Shown here in pieces: positions 22,001 to 35,135 of a DNA stretch of 64,000 nt; the first letter of the stretch is position 1; each line of letters begins with the position of its first letter. The notes under the pieces are model-generated. The model had not been told where the DNA came from. It was given only the letters and a program-made list of their open reading frames with translations, and did not search any database. The stretch is from Clavelina lepadiformis (lineage: Eukaryota > Chordata > Ascidiacea > Aplousobranchia > Clavelinidae). Location: positions 5,954,501 to 6,018,500 of the forward strand of contig NC_135247.1 of NCBI RefSeq assembly GCF_947623445.1, in the 5' to 3' direction. The translations under genes were made by a program, and so were the position numbers.

Positions 22001-25000
22001 CGTGCCGCATCAAAACGACAGATATTGTCGACCCGGATATCCCAATAGGTATTAAAAGCAGCAAATTTATAGAAAATACTTTGTTATATGTACATGTTTA
22101 ATCCTTATGGAAAGCCAAGTTTTTGAGGAATTAACCAAATCTTTAAGAAATGGGATATCAAGGAAACATGTTTCTTAACAGTCGCTCTCCAGAAAACTGT
22201 TTGTTTGCCCGGCAAAATTAAAAGGCCCACCCAAAACAAACATTTGCTATTGTGTTGAAAAAGTTGTATTTGCGCAACATTGGGAAGCCATTGAAGTAAA
22301 TGTATAGTCTTTATGATTTAACGAGCAGCTTTTCTTTGTAAATTCCAATTATTTGCCTTACTTAAAGTTTTACTAAAGTGTATAAAAACTGAACCGCAAA
22401 CAGAAGAATTTGTTTAACCGTGAATTAAATAGGTTTTATGAAGTTTATTCAAGCTTTCATTTTCAAAACAGAGCTGACATTTTTTAATTACAGGTGACGT
22501 CACGTTATTCGCTGACTGGAAATCGCAAGTGGATTCTCCAGAACGTTCACGGTCGGGAAGCTTCCTATCTGATGTGATAACTGCAAGAGACGATGCAACA
22601 AACAATTCTTTCGTTGTGGAGTCACTTCCATCTTCATCTTATGCCAGTTCATCGGAGCAAAACAAGACACAAGACAAAAATTCCGGGTAAAAGACACGAA
22701 ACCTACAAGTTATGTCAACAAATGCTAAATTGTTAGATACAATGTCAGTGCTTTGCAGTGAGACCTCCAGGGATAACATTTTTGAAGAGGAGATAGCAGA
22801 AAGAGATGAAGAGGTTGATCCGGACACAAGGAGTCAACTCACTTCAAAAATCATCCTCGGTGACGTCACTATCCCAGAGCCACCATTACGTCGAAAAGTA
22901 GGTTGAAGTTCTGAGACACAAATCAGTATCAGCCAGCAAAGTTTAGCAAAAAGTCTTTCTTCATGCAGGTTTCCATCTATGTCATTTCGGCCGGGATAGA
23001 TACTGCGATAGAACGATCTTACTTGAACGACGCTATTACGCCAAAGCTCCGAAATTTTTGCCGCGAAAGAAATCTGACCTTCGAGCTGATAGACTTAAAT
23101 TCATTCCCATCTGAAATGGAAACTGCAGCGCTAGAGCGCAACTATTCAAAGTTCTTCGTCGACAGTGAACATTCCTTGGAGCATATGCAAACGGAGTTGA
23201 TGAGACAATGCTTCAAGGATAGTTTAGGTCCATGTTTTATGGTAAGTCAATACGTCCAACATATATTCCTTTACCTGCTTTTTGAAATTAATGAACTCAG
23301 TTGTGACTCACCTAACCTTAGACACTGACGAGTAAGTGTGAAATGTATTGCAAAAGTAACCCAAGTATACTCAAGCTACTTTGGCAACATTATACCATTG
23401 GATAGTAGAGGATTGTAAAATATATGCGTAAATTTTTATAACAATCTGATAAATCAACAAGAGCTAGCAAATTTTGTTAATACAATTTAATTTAGTACAT
23501 GTTTACTAGAAAAAGTGAAGTCAAAAGTGCACTTAGCAATGTTGATGAAAATTCTATGATTTTCTACAACCAAGTGCACTTGAGTCAGTTTTTCTCACTA
23601 AATCTTGAATTACTAACTTCTATTGTTATTCTATTTCATTGATGACAATTTCGGGACAGACTTTGGCAAAATATTCTGGTGTGAAGTTAGCAAGCATTAA
23701 AACAGTGTAGAAACAGATCCTTGAAATATTGCTCAAAGATGTTCAACTGTAAAAGTTCCTTTTAGTTATTTCCATTGTGAAATAAGTATTTAACTGAAAG
23801 CCGTTTCCTATAATTTTGATTACTTTAAAGCAATGATTTTTACGCTTGGATCCCGGTTGATTTATCTCACAATTTACTGCGATTCAAGCAATCGATAAGT
23901 TATTGCGTTTCAGTGCTTTATGGGAGACACGGTGGGCACCCGATTTAAGTTACCAGCATCGATTCCCAATCCTGTTTTTGAATGGATAATGAGAAGAATA
24001 CAGGAGGAAGTCGCTAACATTGAATTACAAATACTAGAACTTAACGCATCTATGGGTCAAGCAGTGTACGAAAACTTCGAACCGTCAAGCAAGCAAGGTT
24101 AAATAAAACAACAATGAAATGTTGTAAACCTGCCACTGAAATGAGTTTCAACGACGTTTTACAAATTGTTTCCTTTTAACATCAACTTATTTTATAGATT
24201 CTCCCGCAAGCTCAGATATCACCTTTAATGGTAATACGACAAAATTACTGGGAAAAGTCGCAAGTCTTAAGAGCAACTCTTCAAATCTGTCATCTCGTGG
24301 TTAATTTATGATATAAGCCTAGTTATAACGAGTAGTCTACTTGCCTTACTCCGCTTTGATCACGTCATCAGTTACGTTTAAAGTTGTTATGTTAGGTAGT
24401 GCGGCATCTGGCGTAAGTACAAAAAAGAAAGAAGTAACAAGACATGAGGATAAACTTAGCAGTCTGCGTGAAAAGATGAAAACGTGGAACAATGAGGAAA
24501 CTTTGCTCAGGAAGTGGTATTTGCGGGATACCAACACCCCATCCTCCCCATACAGATTAAAGGATATCAGGTAGGCTACATCATGAAGGCAAATGCAGAG
24601 GACTACCTGTATTTGTGACTAATCTGCCAGCGATGTCCGCTAATCGTGACGAAACTTTTCTCAGTGGCGAGTTTAGCACGTTCGCCTCAATAACTACAAC
24701 TGGAAGTAACAGTGAAATTGAAAAGCGTCGTCGCGAACAACAATACTGGATGCAAATTCAAACAAAACTTCAAAGCATCTTAGCCTACTTTGCATACCAG
24801 GAGGACTACGAATCCCAAAGTGAACCAATCATCACGCAGTGGAAGAAAAAAGTTTTTCGCACATGTAAGTTGACAATTGTCCGTTTTATGTGTCCTTTGG
24901 ACAAAAAAAATCAAAAAACAAATACGCCAAAGCAAGCGTTTGACTCAAACAAATTTTTTCAAATTAACGTAAAGTGTAGCGTGCAGTACGCTTGTATACC

Positions 25001-28000
25001 CACGGGCTCCGATATTAAGAAAACAAGGATTTTTTTTATATAAGAATTACACTTAATTACAAGTTTTTTGTTTACTCCTCTAGTGTTTCTTTCTTATATT
25101 ATATATATGTCATTTATTCAATTTCAATACACTAAACTCGGCAGTGTATACTGATTAATTACTGATACATGTAATTGTTAACATACCCGTTCTAATTTAT
25201 AGCATTAGAAGAAGAAATACACCTGGCAACTTCAGTATCTGTAAGCCGTGCAAGTGAATCTTGCTTCTGGTTTCACCGAAATCTGCATGACTATCAGAAT
25301 TTCATGACCGATGACGAATTAAAAAATTTCATTCCATTAAAACCACTGACAGTTGAACTTGAAGCACGGGCTGTTGATAAAATAGAACAATTGTCCGAAA
25401 ATCTTACGGAGAAAGTCAGTGTTGCAACCGTTTATTATCTAGTTCCATCAACATTAAGATATATATAGGTTACAGCTATTATAGTTATGAATACAACAAG
25501 CAGTGGTTAGCCTTGTAGTGATGTGGACATATCGTTCTTCTATTACAGTTAGGTTACTCAAACATCCGTGACTACCCTCTCCCTTGGCAAGCAGTGCAGA
25601 GAGCATACACTGCCAACCTCAAGCAAAAAAATCTTAATCGAACCTGGTCAATGTACCTAGAAAGGATGGGCCTGGACTTCTACAACGTGTGCACGATGCA
25701 GATTGACAATGCAGTTGAAAAGTATCACGCTAAGGTAAAGCAGAGGAAGCGTACATTCTACAACGTTCTTTTATATGAGCTGCAACCAAAAAGGCATTTT
25801 TGTAGAAATGCTCCAGGCGGTAGTTTTTTTCTAGGAACGCAATTTTCTCACGGAGGAGATCCAAGAACACGCTGGGATGGCTCGATCGCTTTCTAGTAGT
25901 TTTGTTGGACAACAGTCAGCTCTGTACGCGATCAAGTCGTACCTTCGTACCTCGAAAAACAGGTTAGCTAATGAAACAAACACGACCACGTTAAAACAAA
26001 ACAGCCTACTGTGGATAAAGCGAATGTTTTGCCTGTTATTGTTTACATAATCCGGCGTAGAAAACCACTGGTTGTGTGTGGAGAGGTAGGTTGCGGAAAA
26101 ACAGCATTAATGAGCCAGGCTGCTATTATGACGCAAACGTGGATGGAAGGTAAAGCGAGAAGAATAAACGTGCTACAAGATTACGTCAATGACTCACAAC
26201 CATGCAGGGTGTTATTTAGGTAAATTATGCAACACCTTTTATAATCGCACTGAGTCGAACTCACTTAAGAAATTATGCTACGTGTTGTAGGAGTATTGGA
26301 CTGACCAGCGATTCCATTCACCCGCGCACGTTCCTCTCCAGCATTTGTGTCCAGCTGCGGCTCATAGTGGATGAAATTGAAAGGGAATCAGGAACCGATA
26401 AAAGTGACGAGTCAGAAATCATGAAACCAAAACAAAAAGAAAGTGAACATGCCGCCGATCTCAATTTCAGAGATTTGTCTCTCAAATTTTCAAACCTGCT
26501 CAATAAGTGCGGCTCCAAGTTGTGCCCTTTAGTTTTGTTTCTTGATAATCTGGATGGGTTGAGAGACGAGCACGATGCGAAAAAGTTCAAATGGTTGCCT
26601 GCTAAGTTACCTAAGCACGTAAAAGTCGTAGTATCCGTAACCAAGGAAGGTATAACAGAAAACATAGGGAGCAAATCTTCTAGCTCCCTCAAACGAAGCA
26701 CTAGTTCTATGGGTCAGACAAATTTACACAATACAGCGGACAGTACAGGAAAACACTCGATAAACTCCTACCAGATTCTAAAAGAACTTTATGATTTCAA
26801 CGATGAATTCACCTGTAAACGTATCACAAACCTTGTGTTGCTTTCGCCTTTGAAATTCAGGAGTTCGGGCACCGAATTAGAAATTCCGAATGAAGAAGCA
26901 AATACGTTTTTAGAAGACATAGTCACTAAGCTGCTAGAAATAGAGTCAAGAAGCCTTACACCCCAGCAAATCCAAGTGATCCTCGAAAAATGTAAGCTCT
27001 GTCCTCGGGCTCTAGCTGCTGAAATATGTTTGCTGATTTCTCGAATATGGAGATCATCTACCACACTAGAAGAGTGCGCTGATCAATTGCCACAGAACGC
27101 AGACGACATTGAGTCTTTTGTTCATTGTTTCTTTCGGTGGCTTGAAGATAAACACGGACGGCCAATGGTTGCAGCAGCATCTTGCTTATTAGCACTGTCG
27201 GCTCACGGGTTAACAAGCAGCGAAATACGATGCTTATTGTCATACGACCAAAATATAAGCAAGTGGATAGTAGATTTACTTGCTAGAAATCCGACCCACC
27301 AAAACACTAAAATTCGTTCCTTGGCCCAAGCGAACAACAAGATAGTGAACGAAATAAACAGTAAAAGTGTTGGTAGCAAGTCCTCTGCCACCAGAACCAA
27401 CAGTAAACGCGTTTCCAATGAGAAACCTCTGGTCCCGGTTGTTGAGTTCGTTAAGCGGCAAAGAATTCCAGATATATTGTGGCAACGATTTTTTAAAGAT
27501 TTCAGCATTTTCCTTCATGAAACGTTATCAGATAATCTGCTCACTCTCAGATGGAAGCATGAAATCTATCAAAGAATTTGCGAGAAAAGGTGAGGCATTC
27601 ATTCCAACTGCGAGTATTTAACTAAACTGAAAAGAAGTGTGCCATAGCAATTACTTCATAAAAATTAACTAGCCCTCTAAACTTAACAGGTACATGGCAA
27701 CAAAGGAGAATCAAAAATATTACCACCATCTGATGGCTTGTTACTTTACCAGTCAGATTCCAACCAAACTCACTAGCCAGCCCAAAGAGAAAGCTACTAA
27801 GGGTAAGTTACCTGTTCAAGCCCTTTGCAGCGAATTCATCGGAGAGCCTTTGTCATGGGAAATCAAGGAAGAAAACCATGAAAATATTATTCGAAAAGAA
27901 TCAGGTTTGAAAAAGTTAAACGAGTTGTAATATTCACTTAATAAATAAGGACTTCGATAATACAAGTTTCTTTTTCAGGGGTAGCAAGGCATAATAAGAA

Positions 28001-31000
28001 ACACAAGATAACCTCAAAGACAATTTTCAATCTCAGAAGACTATCAGAATCCCCGTATCATTACCTCCAATGCCGAACACTGGAACAAATTAAGAACGAC
28101 ATGCTTTTCAATTACGAGTGGCTCCTAGCCAAAATACAAAGCTCATTGTATGAAGTAAGCAAATCGCAATTCTAATGCAAGCAGTTCAAAATGACTTTGG
28201 GTTTAGAGAAAAGTTTCATGTTGTGTTTTACATCCAAAGGGCTTAATCGAAACAATTTCATCAGTGTTGGTTCCATATCGCTCCGACAATGACCTGCGTC
28301 TTTTAGCGGAGGCCCTTCACCTTTCAAGGAAGATATTGAAAAAAGATCCAAGACAGCTAGCGGCACAGCTTGTCGGACGTTTGCATGAAATCCTGAAAAA
28401 AGATAAGCCCTTGGCTCGCATGGATCCGAGAAAGTATCCATCTTGCAGGTCAGTAAATCTTATTATAAGTGTTTCCTAAAATTTCTAATTCCCGATTTGA
28501 CCCGAGAATTTACTTAAATGCGTGATTGTTCGCAATTCTGTACAGTACTATTTTAAGCAAAATTAGACAATATGAAGTTAAACCCACCATTTCAGGCGAC
28601 TAATTGCTCAATGTCGGCGATCGCCTATACCCGTCCTAATCCCATCCGGAACGTGTCTTGTCGCTCCTAGAGAAATCCTTTTCGACTTACATTCTGGTCA
28701 TCATGACGTCATCAACGCTTTAGCCATGACAAGCGACGGTCATCGCGCAATTACCTCATCACGTGACGAAACGCTGAAGGTGGGGAAACTTTGTGCGTAA
28801 ATGATCAAATAGCAACAACAAACAGTTAGTTTTGCGTGGGACCAAGTAAGCAGCCGATCATATCAAAGTATTGTAAAATGTGGACGTCTGTATAGATCTG
28901 GGATCTCTTCAGCGGACGAGTAACTCACACGTTGCGGGGAATGCCACGTCATGTGATTTCATTGTGCTTATGTATGGGAAACAACTACGTCGCTTTGCTT
29001 GATCGAAAAAACAAGGTCAGTTTAGAGACTGTAAACCCATAACAGCTTTTACCAGTTTTCATTCAAAAATTGGTCATCCAATACAGATTAGCGCAGTTTG
29101 CTTGCGAACTAAATCGATTGTTTCGACCCTGACTGAACCGAACGAAGAAAGAGTTGTGATATCAGCAGCTGGTGATGGACAGTCTTACCTCCTGGTCTTC
29201 TGTGATCAAGCAAAGCTTCTCAAAGTGTGGGATCTGGAGAAGTAAGTAAAGTTCTTATAACGTCACAAAGCGAAATCTGTTTATGTAACCAACACCTTGG
29301 ATTCCAGAATGCGAATGACGCACAAGATCGACATTTCACCTGATCATTTGACTCTGAGAGATGAACAGTGGTTGTTGACGGCAAAGTGTTCCAGAAGCAA
29401 TTCCATCCTCTATTCCTTTCACGCGTGTGATGAGGCCTATGTATATGACGTAAAGCGTGCAAAACACTTACAAACTCTGAAGCTAAACGTAAGTGAACAC
29501 CCCCGAGTGTAGCGAAACTTTTAAAACACTGCCTGGAGGTCTTTTTAGGTGTAATACTATTTTTGTGACGTTTAGAATGAAGACGGGTTTGCTCTTATCA
29601 CCCATGTTGAGGTTTCCCGTGAGTATTACGTCATCGCCTGCAAGCGCAGATACATGCTTCTACATGAAATCGTAACCTTTGAAGTGTATGACGCAATAAA
29701 CTACGGGCACGTGAGAGCCTTCAAGGCTTGCCCAGAAGATTCTGTGAGTTAAATAAGATTTGTTTCGAAAGTGAAAAATTTGTTACTTGGTTAAACCTAA
29801 CCATTCAAATTTATCAGATTTTCGACATATTTCTGAACCGTTTGGGATCACATATCATCGCGCTATGTCGGGGATCTGCCGGTACAGAGGTAGCAGTATG
29901 GAATGTGGAAACCGGCAATCACCAGCACATGGCTTATCAGAAGATTCACTCGACACAAGGTTTGCTACAACGTATAATCATCAAAAATAGATAACAATCA
30001 AACGCAGAAATGTGCTTCATTAGTAAAACTAAACAATTTCACTAGTAATAAATACTAGCAAAATTAAACAGAACCAAATGTTTCAAATACTACGTTTACA
30101 TCAATATAAAGTCATAATGTATGTTTTTCTGAAGCTAATAGCGACTTTATCAACTTTCTACTTGTAGGTTGCTGCGTCGACCTGGAATGTTGCCTCACCT
30201 GCAGTGAAACAGAGACAACGCTTCAGGTCCATAATCTTGCCGCAAGGATCGATAAGAAGACTTTGAGCAAAACACAAGTAAAGGAAAAGTCCCTCGGTAT
30301 CGGAGAATTCTATCCTGTTACAAGTAACAGCAGGTAAAATCTGAACAATTTTCAGTCTGAAATTAAATTGTTCCGTTGTAGAAATATTGAAAGGACTTTC
30401 ACAAACAGTTTGTATATGAGCACTGAGTAGATTGTAGCAAAGAAAGATTTTGGTTAATGCGAAATTGTTAGAGGTAGCAATGTAACAGTTATTGTCACAA
30501 CCTTACGCGTAGATATGTTGTGGCTCGCGGCATGGACAATGGCCCAATCACGGTGTGGAACATCACTCGAGGCAGGTGTAAAGGAGAAGCGGTGAGCATA
30601 GAACGTGGTTTGCTGGAAAAGAACGATGTTGTTGTGGTCAAAGACGTTCAAGTGATTGTACTTTCGGATCGCGGAATTTCTTCTTCTGACGATGGTTCTC
30701 GGCTGGTAAGTGTTAACTATAGCATGTAAGAACATACATGAAGTAAGATGTGCCTGAGGACAATTTGTGCTGTTCAATGTGGCAAATATTTCGTTTTTAA
30801 TAAAGCACAGCTCATTTTGCTTTGTTGGGGTGGCAATAAATCAGAATACCAACATCTTTGATTAATTAGGTGTTCAAAACAATCTATATCTACGATCTGA
30901 GAACAAAGAAGTACACGAAGAAACTGCACCCGGTGACGGTGACAGTCTGTCCAAGCCACGAGTATCGGATCTTGGGATTCGACAAACTGCTGGCCGTATC

Positions 31001-32799
31001 ACACGACAGGACTTATTTCGTCATCTGGAGCTTAATAAGTGGGGAGGTAACAAACTTGGTTTGCCAGATGTTGTCAAATTTAATTCGACAATGATTTCAG
31101 TCAAAATTAAAGGCACGTTTTCGCCAAAATTCTGATCAAAAAAAAAATTGAAACAACTCTAATGTGTCAACTAATATATTCAAATGGTTGATTTATAATC
31201 CAGGTTTTATCTAAACTCCGACTCAACTTCAGCAAATACGAGCTTGCAGAGAGGGCTGCCAAGGAGAAGAAGAATGAGAGCAGGAGAAAATTAAAACGGC
31301 AGAAAGTAAGAACATCATTTGCAAACATATAAACGGAACCTGCATTTATACAAATATGTTAAATAAGTTATACCTATGCTGCAACCTATCTAGTCATTGC
31401 AATATACGAAATACCAACCTTCCAGCGGGCAAAGCATACCCTCACCTGATTCCTTTTTTCACACACACCTCTCACGTAGACTGCGAAAAGGCTGGTGGTT
31501 GCCTCGATACCAAAATCAAGCGAAGATTCAAATTTTCATCTTTCCTTTGAGGAGCGCAACAAACCAATCGATCAAATGATGCTCAGTGATGATGAAAGCA
31601 CCCTTCTTTGTTCTTTTTACAGTCGTCACGTGGCCGTGTTTGACATGGAATCTCAGCAACACATTCACACATTGACCAACAAGCACTCGATGTTGCTCTT
31701 ACATCAGGTTATTGAGCGTTGGTTAATCATCGCAGAATATTTTAATTTAGTGGAGTTTGAATGGCAAACTCGGTTAATTGACTGACACAAGCATTTTGCG
31801 ACTCTTATAGTCTTGCACACATTGGGAATAGATAATATGATGAAAATGAGAAGTAATCTACTTCGTTACTACGTATGAACTGTAGTTGCTCTGCATGTAC
31901 TATTATGTTGTTAATTACCCTTCAAAGGCCCAGGTAACGTCTCGCGGTTGTCATCTTGTGCATACAAATTACGATGACGACGCCAAATTGTCATACCTAA
32001 CGGTGTGGAGCTTGCGGCAGGGTTTGGTGGTTAGAAGAATGAAAAACGAGCCGCTAGTATGCGCCCTAACCACGTCAGATCATGCGTCAAAGGTCGTTTA
32101 CGCAACTGAAGATAATTACCTCAAGATATGGGAGCCATTAAAGTAAGTAAATATTAATGCTTAGACTGATAATGAGCGGAGTGACATGACTTGAAAACCT
32201 GTACCTTTGGTTTACGTCGCACCGCGTTCCCTCATCACAATTTACATTTTAAACCAAAAGTGCCATTCTCTATCAGGCGAGGTGCACATCGCAAGATACC
32301 TGGCTACGAAGGGCTGCGTATGCGCAAACGGTCCAATGGTTGTCAGGGAACAACCGTATACCTTACGGGCACAGCAAAAAGAGCAATCCTGTTCACATAT
32401 GATATCTCACTTTGGGACTTGGAAAAAGAATATGTTTTGGCAAAATTCACGCCTGATGTACCAGTATGTAACTACTGGCAGAAACTTTTAGAATACTGTA
32501 CTGCTTTTCAAATATCTTTTAAAACACCACAGGAGCTGCATAATGTAATAATCTTAATAATGACGTTATTGCTACAGTTTCAGTGCTGCACAGTGGCAAT
32601 AAACGGGAATCTGATAGTGGCTGGAATGCGAGATGCTCAGAAAGTCGTCACCTTGCGTTTGATGTCACATGATCAAGACGTGCGTCACTTTGGCAGAGCA
32701 GTGTTGGGGACTGAGAAAGGCATGTTTGGTGAAAAGGAGGAAAAAGATTCTGAAAGTTCAGAAGATGAAATTGTAGATGATGACTCCGACAACATATAA
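19033..32799 (+). CDS. NWD1/NWD2-like NACHT and WD40-repeat protein
   Basis: STAND-type signalling ATPase. Thirty-six in-phase exons: 19033-19113, 19434-19682, 19954-20077, 21005-21120, 21214-21306, 21453-21718, 21852-22048, 22494-22686, 22759-22897, 22969-23241, 23914-24097, 24198-24299, 24396-24570, 24665-24864, 25203-25414, 25549-25734, 25835-25962, 26061-26219, 26291-27589, 27690-27904, 27979-28154, 28240-28448, 28596-28779, 28896-29015, 29087-29241, 29308-29488, 29576-29743, 29818-29959, 30168-30333, 30513-30705, 30870-31046, 31204-31305, 31480-31707, 31928-32142, 32277-32463 and 32578-32799. Total 7416 nt, 2471 residues. Residues 1-486 are a Ser/acid-rich extension of unknown role. From 487 comes the family N-terminal domain (VSIYVISAGIDT, GDTVGTRF). 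Walker A GEVGCGKT is at 980-987, Walker B LVLFLDNLD at 1106-1114, and WD repeats run from about 1659 (TSSRDETLKIWDL, KLLKVWDLE) to an acidic C-terminus. The exon 12 donor could be 24230 instead, also in phase. Confidence 0.93.
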
Positions 32800-33172
32800 A
32801 CCCTAGTTGCAATAACTGGGGTATCTGCTATGGATTTGGTAAAATGCATAGCGTTGTTATAACTTACCACTGTGAAGTAACCGATAACCACAGTAAAGAT
32901 TGAAATATCACAGTGTTTAGTCCTAAAAGCTCAACCTTTGAATCAGAGAAGGAAGTCGGGCCAAGCTTTTTCAGTCGGTTTGGAACTTAGCTTTGTGAAA
33001 TTTACATGCTAAATTCAGGCCTCCTTACAAAAATATTTTAGATTTACAAATTCAACATTTTAAATTATTATCAATATCAATTGTGAGCCATGATATTTTT
33101 AATTGCGCCTATTCCCCCATCTTTGACTAATTCAGTAAATTTATCCTTCAAACTTTTTTCAGGCCAAACCAG

Positions 33173-33178
33173 AATAAA
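33173..33178 (+). terminator. Candidate polyadenylation signal of the NACHT-WD40 gene
   Basis: AATAAA lies 374 bp after the stop codon. Further AATAAA words follow near 33200, so the site actually used cannot be fixed from sequence. Confidence 0.3.
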
Positions 33179-34975
33179 AAATAAGTGTTGGGTTCGGGGA
33201 ATAAACAGTGAGTCCATTTCCATCTCTGTGCTGAACTACAAGGCATTGTGTTATCACCAACATATCTAACTACCGTACAGCGTAAATGTAACTCAACTCA
33301 TTATAAAACTTTGCTTTATAGTCCACTGCTTTAACTTAAGAAGATCTATGCAATTTTGCTTATAAACTTTACTTGCTTTTGCAAAATGTGACTGAACTTG
33401 TGCTTGTAATGCAGACTTATATCTTCTCAGATCTTAACTTTCACCCTTTCATTATAACTTCTTCCTTGGTTATTGAATACTTGTTTTTCTGCAAACACAA
33501 CCATATGTGAATTGTGTTATTTTAATTACAACTTCTATGAAATGCCAGGCGCAGCAACGAGAACAGTACGCTTCAAATATAATTTCAAACTATAGTTCAC
33601 ACACTAATTTCATATGCTTGCTTCCAAAAATACACAGTGCTATTTTTTTTGAATAAAAAAATAATGCAGGAACATACAATTTACTAGCATTCATAGCAAG
33701 AAAAGCAACAAATCAAGTATGATATCTGGCAATACATTGTGCACCAACCTTTTTGTTTCAATACATTAGTTTTTATAATTGAAAGACGAAATAACTAAAA
33801 CAAATTATAAAATTGTCTTTCCAAACCATGAAAACAAGCACGTTTGGTGGCACTGCTACGCATTGTACAAATTTTGTGTGGTGGATAAAATAGCAAACAA
33901 CAAATGACAGCGTTTTTTGGATTTTCTTTACATGAATTATTCACTAAATCTATTGGTCTAAAATGATAAAGATACCCAAGATGTGCAAAAGTAAGTGAAT
34001 GTATACCTCCGGATGAGGCCAATGCAAGAAACAGGTAACACATTGAACATAAACTGGAATAACAAACAACAAAATGTCGATTAGTTTCTGAGCAAGGTTG
34101 TTTACTTTGGAAAGGCCTAAGGCGTTAAGGTTTTAATGTTTTACCCAATAATACCATATATATAGAATGAATCAATCTTATCAATGACTATCAATACTCA
34201 CTTGGTGACTACTCGCATTTACATTACAGCAACATACAATAACTATGTAACAATTATTTATACTTGCAAGCAGCATGAGACAGAATCAGCTATATTCAAC
34301 AAAAAACATATAGTAAAAAGCACAAACCAACTAAAAAACCACTGTTATTGGAATTTGAAACACTATCAAAATAACCAGTGGGAAGAAGTAAGAACAAACT
34401 CCAACACATTTTAACACAAAACCAAGCTCAGTTATTGAGCCAATTTACTTAATTTAGAACCAGCTTCGAGTAAACACAACAATGGTTTCTGTAATACTGT
34501 ATGGTAGTTGGCAATATCAGAGCGACTAAAGTCTATTTATTTACTATTTAAAATATTATAATTGGAAGTAAAAAGGTATCAAAAAGGTAGTAATTTCATA
34601 TTTTCTATTATTGATATAACTATTTATCATATATAAATGCACTTCACCCAATACAATAAAATACTTTGTTTTATATGATTACAATTAAGTAAGATGTCGG
34701 TCATACCAATGGCAAATTAACATTATATATAAATAAATATAATTAACAGCTTCATATGATTAGACATGATTTGTGTCAGGATATTTAAAGCATGATACAA
34801 TCATTTTTTAAATTTAGGTGTATAAAAAAATTTAAAGGTGGACAACGCTCTTTTTCTAACAATGTACAACAAAAATTTGATCTGGTATTTGTAAAAACAT
34901 CAGAACAACAACACTAATGGCCGTGAAAAATTGTTGAGCGCAATACAGAGGTAACCTGTTGGCGTTATTGTATAT

Positions 34976-34985
34976 TTTATTTATT
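34976..34985 (-). terminator. Candidate polyadenylation signals of the GT47 gene
   Basis: Two overlapping AATAAA words on the minus strand, about 150 bp beyond the stop codon of the exostosin-like gene. Confidence 0.4.
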
Positions 34986-35135
34986 GTACAATATTTCAAT
35001 AGTTTTAGTTGGCCACAAACCATTTTGTAAAAAAAATATTGGCAAGATTCATTTATAGTAATAAACATTGACAATCGACAGACATTAAGGTGCAACATGT
35101 TTAAGAAAAATTTACTGATTTGGGTTATAAGACAT

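Larger units (their letters stand above)
32800..35135. other. Convergent intergenic region, nothing further recognised
   Basis: It lies between the 3' ends of the NACHT-WD40 gene (plus) and the GT47 gene (minus). It is strongly AT-rich, with no protein family signature and no clear repeat. Confidence 0.5.

Noticed and set aside
26318..27518. Several minus-strand frames of 80-127 codons
   Set aside because: They lie opposite the 1.3-kb exon of the NACHT-WD40 gene, which explains the lack of stops.
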